DNA of 64,000 nucleotides, from assembly GCA_000421065.1 (NCBI GenBank), contig ATWD01000001.1, positions 4,518,001 to 4,582,000 on the forward strand, in the 5' to 3' direction. Shown here in pieces: positions 26,966 to 36,400 of this stretch. The notes beneath the pieces are model-generated. The model saw only the letters and a list, made by a program, of their open reading frames with translations, did not search any database and was not told where the DNA came from. The stretch comes from Acidobacteriaceae bacterium TAA 166. Lineage in GTDB: Bacteria > Acidobacteriota > Terriglobia > Terriglobales > Acidobacteriaceae. The translations under genes and the position numbers were made by a program. The stretch's first letter is position 1; each line of letters opens with the position of its first letter.

Positions 26966-27907
26966 ATGAGGGCTCACGTTTGCATCACGCGCCGCCATTT
27001 TCTACGGGGTGGCGCTCTTGTTCTCGGCAGTTTCAGCGCCGGGCCCAGGCTGTATGGACAATCGCTGCAGCCGCTGCACGTCGCTTCTGCCGGTTCGATG
27101 CGTTCCACGCTTGAAGGTCCTGTGACCGCCGCGGCTCGCGGCCTTGGACTGGAGCTGCATGTCCATGCCGGAGGAGCGGATGCGGTTGCGCAGCAGATTT
27201 TGCGGGGAGAGATCGCAGCGGATGTTTTCATTCCGATAACGGCGAGCCCGATGCAGACGCTTTTGCAGGGCGGGAAGGTTCGTGAGGCCGAGGCGATTGG
27301 CCGTACGGAGCTGGTGCTGGTCTATAGCCCGGCCAGCCGCTTCGCTCCGCAGTTTCAAGCCGCGGCGGAAGGCCGCGCGACCTGGTGGCAGGTCCTTCAG
27401 CAGCCAGGGATGCGCATTGGGCGGGGCAATCCCGAAGCGGATCCCGGTGCGCGGGCCATCGTGTTTGCCTTGATGCTGGCTGCGAGGAGGTACAACCAGC
27501 CCCAACTGGTGGAGACGGTGCTCGGGCCCACGCTGAATCCGCGGCAGATTGTTCCGGATGTTGCACAGAAGCTTCAGGCGGGGGAGCTGGATGCGAGTAC
27601 GTCCTATCGAATCGGCGCGATGGGCGGGAAGATGCCGTACATCACGCTGCCGGAGGATATCAATCTGAGCCGGTCGGATGTTCACACGGCGCATCCGGAT
27701 CTGCTGCTGGAGATCAACGGCAAGACCTTTTACCCGGAGCCGCTGATCTTTTACGCAAGCATGCTTGAAGGCTGTGCCAACCCCACAGGTGCGGCTACGC
27801 TTCTTGATTGGCTTCACAGCTCGGCGGGGCAGACGCTGCTCGCCCGGAATGGCTTGGCTTCGGCGGACGGAGCTCCGTCGCTTCACACCGCACGCCCGAC
27901 GCTTTAG
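26966..27907 (+). CDS. Molybdate/tungstate-type substrate-binding protein, exported
   Basis: The 313-residue periplasmic binding protein has a Tat-like signal (TRRHFLRGGALVLGSFSAG). LHVASAGSMRSTLEGPV starts the mature fold, as in ModA/WtpA proteins. GNPEADPGARA and the C-terminal PTGAATLLDWLHSSAGQTLL are also characteristic. It probably binds molybdate, tungstate or a related anion. No permease or ATPase gene is adjacent, which is unusual for an ABC-type binding protein. It lies 60 bp after the TonB receptor on the same strand, so the pair probably forms one transcription unit. Confidence 0.85.
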   Translation: MRAHVCITRRHFLRGGALVLGSFSAGPRLYGQSLQPLHVASAGSMRSTLEGPVTAAARGLGLELHVHAGGADAVAQQILRGEIAADVFIPITASPMQTLLQGGKVREAEAIGRTELVLVYSPASRFAPQFQAAAEGRATWWQVLQQPGMRIGRGNPEADPGARAIVFALMLAARRYNQPQLVETVLGPTLNPRQIVPDVAQKLQAGELDASTSYRIGAMGGKMPYITLPEDINLSRSDVHTAHPDLLLEINGKTFYPEPLIFYASMLEGCANPTGAATLLDWLHSSAGQTLLARNGLASADGAPSLHTARPTL

Positions 27908-27991
27908 AATCCATATCGATTCACCGGTACCAGCCCTGCTCTCGCTCCATTCGTGCGACTCTATCCCGACTTCAGCAACGGGGAGAGCATT

Positions 27992-29056
27992 TTATTGAGT
28001 TACAACAAGATTTGGCTCGCGATCTTCTGGGCTGTATTTTTCAGGGATGGAGCACGGCTCGGTTGACCGAGCGTACTGCCTTGGAGAGCAGCCCATGACG
28101 CGGCGGAAGGCCTTGCCGAAGGCGCTTTCGGACTCGTAGCCGAGCGACTGCGCGATGGCGCCAAGGCCGTCCGAGGAGTTCTTCAACCGGTCGGCCGCCA
28201 GAAGCATGCGCCAGCGGGTGAGGTACTCCATGGGAGTGGCGCCGACGGTCTCGCGGAATCGCAGGGCGAAGACCGAACGCGACATGCCCACTTGCTCGGC
28301 CAGAGATTGCAGCGTCCAGGGATATCCCGGGTCGTTGTGCATGCCGGCGATGGCGATGCTCATGTGCTTGTCAGCCAGCGCAGAGAGCCACCCCGGACCG
28401 GCGCTGGCGGTGTCGGTCAGGTGCAGGCGCAGGGCTTGGATGAGCATGGTGTAGGCGAGCTGCTGGGTGATCAACGAGCCGCCGGGTTGTGGGTCGCGGA
28501 GCTCGTCGCGCATGCGTTCGAGCGACCAGCGCATGGCGGCCTTGTCCGACTCGCGGCGGATGTGGACGATGGGTGGCAGCGAGTGGAGAAGCATCTCGGC
28601 ATGACTGCCCGTGAACCCGAAGAAGCCTCCGGCGATATAGCGTACTCCCTCGGTGATTTCAGGGGCTTCGCTCCTCAGGGCGAGCCGCACGCAGGAGTCG
28701 CTATAGAGTACCGATTTGAGCGAGAGATCCGTGGCGAGCCGGAAGGGGAATCCGCGCGGCAGGAGAAAGCAATCTCCCGCCTGGAGCAGCACCGGCTCGG
28801 GTACTCCTTCGACCATCAGCCAGCACTCGCCGGCGAGCATGGCGTAGCACTTGATGCCCTGATGCTTCGGGAAGTAGATGGCCATATCGCCACGCATCAT
28901 GAAGCCGCCGGAAGACAAGCTCCGCGGCTTAAGCAGGGCAAGCACCTCGGAGAGCGGGTCCATGCGTTGAGCCAATGTCGGATCGGCGCGGGATTCCCGA
29001 GCTTCCGGAAGCATGGACTCGCGGCTGGGTGCCTGCAGGACGTTTGGACCGATCAT
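27992..29056 (-). CDS. AraC-family regulator with cupin sensor domain
   Basis: The 354-residue protein has an N-terminal cupin domain (about residues 50-150, including LLQAGDCFLLPRGFPFRL) and a C-terminal AraC double HTH (about 235-335; LAEQVGMSRSVFALRFRETVG and IAQSLGYESESAFGKAFRR). The arrangement is that of regulators in the AraC_binding_2/cupin_6 class, often controlling adjacent oxidoreductases. It is divergent from an NAD-dependent epimerase gene with 96 bp between the starts, the likely target. Confidence 0.9.
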   Translation of the reverse strand: MIGPNVLQAPSRESMLPEARESRADPTLAQRMDPLSEVLALLKPRSLSSGGFMMRGDMAIYFPKHQGIKCYAMLAGECWLMVEGVPEPVLLQAGDCFLLPRGFPFRLATDLSLKSVLYSDSCVRLALRSEAPEITEGVRYIAGGFFGFTGSHAEMLLHSLPPIVHIRRESDKAAMRWSLERMRDELRDPQPGGSLITQQLAYTMLIQALRLHLTDTASAGPGWLSALADKHMSIAIAGMHNDPGYPWTLQSLAEQVGMSRSVFALRFRETVGATPMEYLTRWRMLLAADRLKNSSDGLGAIAQSLGYESESAFGKAFRRVMGCSPRQYARSTEPCSIPEKYSPEDREPNLVVTQ

Positions 29057-29152
29057 ACGGACTCTCAGTATAGATCGTCCGCTGGGTGAAGCCCATCTAG
29101 TAATCGACGGCGCAATCAGCCGCGTATTCGTGTGACATAAGGAGAGATCATC

Positions 29153-30043
29153 ATGCGTATCTTTGTGACCGGGGCACCGGGATTCATCGGTTCGGCGCTT
29201 GTTTCGGAGTTAATGCAGGCGGGCCATCAGGTAGTGGGGCTGACGCGATCGGAGGCGGGAGCCGAAGCTCTACAGAGGGCGGGGGCCGAGGTGCAGCGCG
29301 GCAACCTCGAAGACCTCGACAGCCTGCGCGATGGAGCGGCCAGGACGGACGGAGTTATTCATCTGGCCTTCAACCATGACTTCTCGCAGTTTCAGAAGAA
29401 CTGTGAGAACGACCGCAAGGCGATTGAGGCGATTGGCGAGGTGCTGCTGGGCTCTGACCGGCCGTTCGTGATCACGTCGGGTACGGCGATCGCGGCCAAT
29501 GTGGATGGAAAGCCATCGACGGAGGACGGCCCGATCGCTTCGTGGAACCCGCGCGGCGCTTCGGAGGCGGCGGTGAGGGAGCTGACAGCGCGCGGCGTGA
29601 ACACGTCGGTGGTGCGGTTGCCGCAGGTGCACGACACGCGCAAGCAGGGGCTGGTGCCCTATCTTCTCGTCGTGGCGCGGGAGAAGGGTGTTTCGGCTTA
29701 CATCGGCGACGGGAGCAATCGCTGGCCGGCGGCGCACGTCTCCGACGTGGCGCGGTTGTACCGCCTGGCGTTTGAGAAGGCGGAGCGGGGTGCGATCTAC
29801 CACGCCGTGGACGAGGAGGGGATATCAATGAAGGCCATCGTCGAGGCGCATGGCCGCGGGCTGAAGGTGCCGGTGGTCAGCATCAAGCCCGAGGAGGCTG
29901 AGGCACACTTCGGCTGGCTTGCACACTTCGCCAGGCACGATATGCCGGCCTCCAGTGCGATCACGCAACAGAAGCTGAGCTGGAAGCCGACGGGGCCAGG
30001 TCTGATCGCTGACCTGGATGCCATGGACTACACGCAGGCCTGA
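29153..30043 (+). CDS. NAD-dependent epimerase/dehydratase (extended/atypical SDR)
   Basis: The 296-residue Rossmann-fold protein begins MRIFVTGAPGFIGSALVSEL, with the GxxGxxG nucleotide motif. It is similar in kind to NAD(P)-binding SDRs of unknown substrate commonly paired with AraC or TetR regulators. AAGGAG lies 7 bp before the ATG. It is a paralogue, by eye, of the leftward SDR at 60060-60953 (same G-x-x-G-xx-G start, GTLDD/GNLED segment and C-terminal layout). Divergence from the AraC gene suggests inducible expression. Confidence 0.88.
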   Translation: MRIFVTGAPGFIGSALVSELMQAGHQVVGLTRSEAGAEALQRAGAEVQRGNLEDLDSLRDGAARTDGVIHLAFNHDFSQFQKNCENDRKAIEAIGEVLLGSDRPFVITSGTAIAANVDGKPSTEDGPIASWNPRGASEAAVRELTARGVNTSVVRLPQVHDTRKQGLVPYLLVVAREKGVSAYIGDGSNRWPAAHVSDVARLYRLAFEKAERGAIYHAVDEEGISMKAIVEAHGRGLKVPVVSIKPEEAEAHFGWLAHFARHDMPASSAITQQKLSWKPTGPGLIADLDAMDYTQA

Positions 30044-30335
30044 GTCAGCCGACAGCGCACCGGTAACTGCCCTGCAAGGTGCCGGTGCGCTTTGGACCAA
30101 GGGGCCCCTCATCCGACCGCCGTTGCATCACTTCGAAGACGGAACGGACTGTGCATCAGCGACCTTTTTGGGGCGCTGATGCGCGGAAGGCCGTGGCGAG
30201 CTTGACACGACAAGTGAGCCGAGAGAACATGAATTTCGTAGCGGGTGTCCTGCCCGTTGCCGTAAGCGTTACCGTCAACCAACGCACTAATTCATCTGCG
30301 AACCGGTTTGATCCGGTTTGCGAGAAGGTGCGTAT

Positions 30336-30995
30336 ATGGCAACGAACACACTCAATTCTCCTCAAATTATCCAGCTCCTCGATCGCCTTTCCATTGAGGC
30401 CGATCGAAGCAAACCAGCCCTCCAGGCGGTCGCGGAGTCGGATGCGTCCCATCTGCTCACCAGCAAGACGAACTATCGCCAGTTCTACGGTCTGCTGAAA
30501 GATATTCCGCTGCCTGTCTCCCGGGAGACGGGAAATCTGCTTTACATGCTTACGCGTTCCACGCGGGCGCAGCACATCCTTGAGTTCGGCACGTCCTTTG
30601 GCGTTTCGACGATCTATCTGGCCGCGGCTCTTCGCGACAATGGGGGTGGCCGAATCATCACGACGGAGTTCGAGCCGACTAAGGCGGCACGGGCTCGAGG
30701 GAACCTGACAGAAGCCGGCTTGATCGATCTCGTAGAGATTCGTGAGGGTGACGCACTGGAGACGCTGGCCCATGATCTTCCTGAGACCTTGGATCTTGTG
30801 CTGCTGGATGGCGCCAAGGGACTTTATGCAGACATCCTCAAGCGAGTGGAAGCATCTCTGCGGCCGGGCTCGCTGGTGCTTGCCGATGACGCGCATCACT
30901 GTCCGGAGTTTGTGAGCCAGGTGCGTTCCGACGAAGGCCGCTATTTGTCTGTTCCGTTAGCGGGCGATCTGGAGATGTCCATGCGGATGGCTTGA
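30336..30995 (+). CDS. Class I O-methyltransferase (family 3)
   Basis: The 219-residue SAM-dependent methyltransferase contains ILEFGTSFGVSTIYLAAAL (motif I), IITTEFEPTKAARARGNL, LDLVLLDGAKGLYADIL and PGSLVLADDA, in the order seen in catechol/caffeoyl-CoA-type O-methyltransferases. The ATG at 30336 is chosen because GAGAAGG lies 7 bp upstream; an in-frame TTG at 30318 is the alternative. The substrate is unknown. The 290 bp upstream hold no clear gene. Confidence 0.87.
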   Translation: MATNTLNSPQIIQLLDRLSIEADRSKPALQAVAESDASHLLTSKTNYRQFYGLLKDIPLPVSRETGNLLYMLTRSTRAQHILEFGTSFGVSTIYLAAALRDNGGGRIITTEFEPTKAARARGNLTEAGLIDLVEIREGDALETLAHDLPETLDLVLLDGAKGLYADILKRVEASLRPGSLVLADDAHHCPEFVSQVRSDEGRYLSVPLAGDLEMSMRMA

Positions 30996-31206
30996 ACACG
31001 GGCCATTGGCGTGCCTCGGCTTTGCCCGCAATCCTTCGGTTCCGAATGACTTGTTTCCGTTGGAGCCTCGGACTTCTAACATGACCATGAAGGCCTGTGC
31101 CTCTTCACGATGTATGGGCCTTCGTGGCGAAAGGCTCATAGTTGATTGGCTAGACAGTTATCCATATACCATGGAACATGCCAAGGCCGAAAAGCGATGC
31201 ATTTGA

Positions 31207-32020
31207 GGTGGCGAGCACGGCACCGTCGTCCTGGTCGGGCGCGATCGTGAAGAGTTGAGCAAGCTGCAGAAGACTCTCGAACAAAAAGGCGGTTTTGCCG
31301 TGTCGGTTCTCTGTGATCTCTCGGATATCGCTAGCGTGTGGCGCGCGGTTGCGGAGATCGTCGCGCTCCGTCTTCCAATCGCGGGTCTGCTTAACAACGC
31401 GGGCATGATGCAGATGCGTCCGACTACGAACGCACTGGGATGGGACATGTCGTTTGTGACGAACCATCTCGGCCCGTTCGCGCTGACAGAGGCACTTGTG
31501 CCAGCTCTTCCCACCAGTGCAAATGTCGCGCTGTAGAAGACCCAGAACGCAGGCCAGCCGTGGCCGCGGGTTTTCGAGGTGGCGCTATATCTCCGCAGAG
31601 GCGAGTGTGCGGGGTGAGTGGAAAGCAGGCGGCGCTGAGAAACCGGGCTTCGATGCCTACGCGACTTCCAAACAAGCCATCCTTGCTGCGGCGATGGTGT
31701 TCGCTCACGAGACTCCGCGGTTGCGCTTCAACGCGGTCGAGCCGGGCCTGAATCTGGCCACCGGTGTCGGGGGACGCGATGCTGGTGCCTTCGTGCGCCT
31801 TCCGCAGAGATTCGTCATTCTGCTGCTCGTGCCTTTTATCAAGAAGCACCCGAAGAGAGCCGCACGCGTGATCGCAAAGGTGCTGGTGAATGAATTGGGT
31901 GAGACCGGCATCTATTACGATGAGGCCGGTGGCTCGATGCAAGGCTCCGCGCGCGACTCGAAGTTCCAGGACCGCGTCGTCGCTGAAACCCGCGCCTTGC
32001 TGACGACGGTTCGGGCATAG
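31207..32020 (+). pseudogene. Decayed short-chain dehydrogenase/reductase
   Basis: Three reading frames together give an SDR. The first (31207-31536) reads GTVVLVGRDREELSKLQK, LLNNAGMMQM and FVTNHLGPFALTEALVPAL. A short second-frame stretch (about 31532-31590) reads VEDPERRPAVAAGF. The third (about 31590-32020) reads YISAEASVRG and FDAYATSKQAIL, with the YxxxK catalytic pair, followed by FNAVEPG. A TGA replaces the expected N-terminal Rossmann glycine motif, which is missing. N-terminal loss plus two frameshifts means no functional enzyme. Confidence 0.8.
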
Positions 32021-32174
32021 GTAAGGGAATGCTTCTCTCCATGACTCCGGCAGGGAACTGAAGTCGGTTTTTGCCGGCCTCACAGGAGGGCAGCTGCACA
32101 GACGCGTGCGTTCTCATTCGAGTTAGTATCATTTCTGAGGTGAGTTAAGCGTTCGCGTAGATCACATTGGCCGT

Positions 32175-33281
32175 ATGAAATTTCTTCGAAGTGGATTCAA
32201 TCGCAGCCACGAAACCTCTGAGATTCCTGCAGCAGCACGAAGGCCGATTACTGCCTACGACGTCGCGCGCGCGGCCGGCGTCTCGCAGTCTGCGGTCTCC
32301 CGGGCGTTCAGTCCAGGCACCAGCATCTCCAAGCGTACGCTTTCCAAGGTCGAGAAGGCGGCCCGCGAGCTTGGCTATCGGCCCAACGCGATAGCCCGGA
32401 TGCTCTCCACGAGCCGTTCGCAGTTGGTAGGCGTTGTTATTCCTCCACTGAACAATCCCTTCTACCCCGCGCTTCTCGAAGCTTTGTCCGCTGCCTTCGG
32501 CCGCAGCGGTTATCGTCTGCTGCTCTTCACCTCGCAGGCGCAGCAGTCCTTCGATCCCCTCTTAAGCGAGGTCCTCTCCTCTCGCGTCGACGGCCTCGTC
32601 ATGGTCGCCGCCGCCATCTCTTCGAGCTTCGCCGACGAGTGCAAGCAGAGCGGACTTCCCGTTGTCCTTCTCAACCGCAAGACCGACTCCCGCGACGTTT
32701 CCAGCGTCGTCGGAGCGAGCCGCGTCGGCGCCGAGACCATCGCCAAATTCCTCCACGCCGGCGGACATCGCCGCTACGCCTTCATCGCCGGCTCCGAATC
32801 CTCGACCAGCCGTGATCGCGAGGCGGCCTTCAAGAGATACCTCATCAAACACGACCTAAAGCTACACGCCCGCGTCGACGGCAACTACTCTTTCGAGCAG
32901 ACCGGGGTCGTCATGCGCCAGCTGCTCTCCATGAAGCAGCGGCCCGACGCCATCTTCTGCGTCAACGACCACACCGCGCTCTCCGCTATCAATGTCGCCC
33001 GGGTCGAATACGGCCTCGAACTCGGCCGTGAGCTCTCCATCGTCGGGGTCGACGACTCTGAGATGGCCGGCTGGCCGGTCTTTGATCTCACCACCTATGG
33101 CCAACCCATCGCGCTTATGGCCGAGCATGTCGTCGAGACCATGCTGATGCAGCTGGACGGCAAACTCGATTTCACCGAGGTGATCGTCCCCGGGGAGCTC
33201 GTTGTGCGCGGCTCCGCCCGCATCCCCAAGTGGGGTGTCTCCGGGCCACCAGAACGCCGCATCTGGACGCCGAACAAATAA
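32175..33281 (+). CDS. LacI-family transcriptional regulator
   Basis: The 368-residue regulator has an N-terminal HTH at about residues 27-47 (TAYDVARAAGVSQSAVSRAF), a hinge helix (YRPNAIARMLST), and a periplasmic-binding-protein-like sensor domain to the C-terminus. The gene lies immediately upstream of a TonB receptor and sugar-acid genes on the same strand. Two palindromes with a central CG, typical of LacI-family operators, lie between them. It probably represses the downstream cluster until a sugar-acid inducer is present. Confidence 0.93.
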   Translation: MKFLRSGFNRSHETSEIPAAARRPITAYDVARAAGVSQSAVSRAFSPGTSISKRTLSKVEKAARELGYRPNAIARMLSTSRSQLVGVVIPPLNNPFYPALLEALSAAFGRSGYRLLLFTSQAQQSFDPLLSEVLSSRVDGLVMVAAAISSSFADECKQSGLPVVLLNRKTDSRDVSSVVGASRVGAETIAKFLHAGGHRRYAFIAGSESSTSRDREAAFKRYLIKHDLKLHARVDGNYSFEQTGVVMRQLLSMKQRPDAIFCVNDHTALSAINVARVEYGLELGRELSIVGVDDSEMAGWPVFDLTTYGQPIALMAEHVVETMLMQLDGKLDFTEVIVPGELVVRGSARIPKWGVSGPPERRIWTPNK

Positions 33282-33294
33282 CGCAAAAAAAGTC

Positions 33295-33324
33295 TTGCAA
33301 ATTTTGCATGCGCATGCGTAGACT
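33295..33324 (+). promoter_or_regulatory. Candidate promoter of the sugar-acid cluster
   Basis: TTGCAA (33295-33300) and TAGACT (33319-33324) are separated by 18 bp and each match the sigma-70 consensus at 4 of 6 positions. The first LacI operator occupies the spacer, a position where bound repressor would exclude RNA polymerase. Confidence 0.45.
33304..33319. promoter_or_regulatory. LacI-type operator 1
   Basis: TTGCATGCGCATGCGT contains the perfect 12-bp palindrome GCATGCGCATGC centred on CG, as in most LacI-family operators. The outer two bases on the right are mismatched compared with operator 2. Confidence 0.75.
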
Positions 33325-33334
33325 CCTTCCTGCG

Positions 33335-33350
33335 TTGCATGCGCATGCAA
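33335..33350. promoter_or_regulatory. LacI-type operator 2
   Basis: TTGCATGCGCATGCAA is a perfect 16-bp palindrome. Its centre is 31 bp from that of operator 1, about three helical turns, so two repressor dimers would sit on the same DNA face. Confidence 0.8.
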
Positions 33351-33489
33351 AAATTGCTGTCAACGCAGGCAACGTGAGGTCCCACTTCGACTCTCGAGCG
33401 GCCGCGGAACCTTCAGGAGACCCCTCCTGTTCCGTTTCTCGGCATCGAGTCCTCGAGTTGGTATGCGCCACGATGCGCTGGAGAAAACT

Positions 33490-36400
33490 ATGGTTTTCGA
33501 ATGTCTGAGCAGCTTCAACAGCACCACCAAACCGCACCCCGTATCTCGCCGAGCGGCCGCTCGCCCTACTCTGGCCCGCCGCCGCCCGCGTGGATGGTTG
33601 ATATTGGCGCTCCTTGCTCTCCTCGGGGTTCTTCCCCCTGCCTCGCTGTGGGCGCAGAGCTTTGGCTCCATCTCCGGCTCTGTCACTGACTCGTCCGGAG
33701 CCAACGTACCTGGAGCCGCCATCACCGCCACCCAGATAAAGACTGGACGCAAGACCACCGTTAATACCAACGATGCAGGGGCCTATGTCTTTCCCGCAAT
33801 GGGTCCGGAGCAGTATACCCTCTCCGCCGCCGCCGCGGGATTTCAGCAGTACGTGCAGACCGGCATCATTCTGCAAGCCAATCAGGCTGCGACCGTCAAC
33901 ATCGTGCTGCAGGTTGGCGCAGTCACCGAGACGGTCAATGTTGAAGCCAATGCGGTGCAGGTCGACACCACCACGGGCACGCTTTCGCAGGTTATCGATC
34001 AGAAGCGAGTCAACGAGCTTCCGCTCAACGGGCGTAATGCCGCAGCCCTCACCACGCTAGTCGCCGGCGTGGTCGCCGCGCCAAGCGATGGCACCGACAA
34101 AGGCAACACCAAGACCTTTCCGGCAGCCATTCCTATCTCGGTCAATGGCTCGCGCTCCGACCAGACCAACTATCTACTTGATGGCGGCAACAACACCGAC
34201 GAGTACACTATGGCCAACGGCCCCTTCCCGTTTCCGGATGCACTGCAGGAGTTCAGTGTTCAGACGAGCAACTACAACGCCGAATTTGGACAGAGCGCCG
34301 GAGCCGTCGTCAACATCGTCACGAGGTCCGGCGGCCAAGGCTACCATGGCAACGCATTTGAATATCTCCGCAACGGAATGTTTAACGCGCGCAACTATTT
34401 CGCCACCAGCGTCGATCCGCTCAAGCGTCATCAGTTTGGGGGAACTATCGGCGGTCCCGTCATGATCCCTCATCTCGTCAAGGGCCAGCACACCTTCTTC
34501 TTCTTCGGGTATCAGCGCACCAATCTCAAAGACTCCGTTGGCGGCTCGAGCGCCTTCGTTCCCACGCCGGCCAACCTCAATGGCGACTTCTCCGCGCTCC
34601 TCAATGCCGGCAATCCAGCCAATCCGCAGGGCAAGGTTATCCAGATCCTCGACCCGCTTACCAATCAGCCTTTTCCTAACAACCAGATTCCGGTTGGCCG
34701 GCTCGATTCCGCCGCGCTCAACTTTGCCAAGGATCTTCCGCAGGGCGGCTCCAACGGCCTGGTCTTCTATGCCGTTCCGCTGGTTGAGTTCTTCAACGAG
34801 TATGTCGCGCGCGTCGATAACGATATCACTCCGCGGGACCACCTCTTCGGCCACTACTACTACAACTACTTCCAGATTAACGGCACCTTCGATCCCACGA
34901 ACCTGCTCACCTACAAGGATGCCGCCAACGTCCGCTACCAGAGCGCTCTTCTCTCCGAGAGCCATACCTTTACGCCGAACCTGCTCAATAACCTTATCGT
35001 CAACTACACTCGCGACATCGCGGTGCGTCAACCGGATGGCAACGCCAAGAGCATCGCCGACTATGGCGTCAACATCTGGCAGCCAGATGAAAAGGCCATT
35101 CAGCAGGTCTCCGTCGCTGGTTTCTTCTCGATGGGAGACGCTCCCACGGCGCTGTTCGAGCGCAACAACTACACGCTGTCGGACGATGTGCATTGGGTCC
35201 ATGGTAACCACAACTTCGCCTTTGGCGTGCACCTGGAGCTGACCAAGAACGACATCAACAATCTCTACCAGCAACCCGGCCTGTTCTCCTTCAACGCCAC
35301 CAACACCAATTACGCCGCGGCCAGCTTTGTGCTCGGCTATCTCAGCTCTTTCACGCAGGGCAACGGCCAGTACTTCGGCAATCGTGCCACCTTCGTCGGC
35401 TACTATGCGCAGGACAGCTGGAAGATCAACCGTCGTTTCACCCTCAACCTGGGCGTCCGTTACGAGCCCTTCTATCCTTACAACGAGGTCTTCGGTCGGC
35501 TCGAGCAGTTCAACGTCGCCAACTACAACTCCGGCGTCCGTTCCACCGTCTACCCCAACGCTCCCGCCGGCCTTATCTTCTCTGGCGATAAGGGCATGCC
35601 CAAAGATGGCGTCAATCCCGTCTACACGAATGTGATGCCGCGCGTCGGCTTTAACTTCGATGTCTTCGGAGACGGCAAGACCATCCTGCGCGGCGGTGGC
35701 GGCATGTTCTACGACACACGCCAGCCCGGCATCCAGAACACGCCGGCCTCCGATGTCACGCCGTTCAGCATCGCCCTTACACTCACGCAGCCCCGGGGAC
35801 CGTTCAGCAACCCGTACCTCGGCGTCACCAATCCATTTCCGGCAGCCAGCCCACCGCCGTCGAACACCACCTTCCCTCTCCCGGTCACCGCGTTTACCTT
35901 CAACCCCGACTTTCCTATTCCCGTCACCTATGCATGGAATCTGACCGTCGAGCAGCAGCTCACACGCGGCCTGGTCTCGCGCATTGGCTATGTCGGTTCC
36001 AGCTCCAGCCACCTGTTCACCAGCGTGGAACTCAACCCCGCCGTTTATAACGGCACCAACACCAGCGCCGACACACGGCGGATCTACAAAAACTTCTCGA
36101 ACATCGTCGAGTCCAATATGGGCGGCAACTCCGGCTATCACTCCCTGCAGGCGACGCTGCAGCAGCAGCTCTCGCACGGCGTGTCGTTCCTGTTCAACTA
36201 CACCTTCTCGAAGGCGCTCGATAACCTTCCTTATCTGACCAACAACTCCTTCGCGCAGCCTGGCCAGTCGTACGTACTACCCGTCTATCAGCCCGATTAC
36301 AAGCGGCTCGATCGCGGATTGTCGGACTTTGACCGTCGTCATAACGCTACCTTCTCCTACGTCTGGGCTCTTCCGTCCTGGCGCCAGGCTCCCCGTGGCG

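Noticed and set aside
34174..36177. 667-codon minus-strand frame opposite the Oar-like TonB receptor
   Set aside because: Low-complexity Gly/Val/Glu-rich translation typical of an antisense shadow; the plus-strand receptor is unambiguous.
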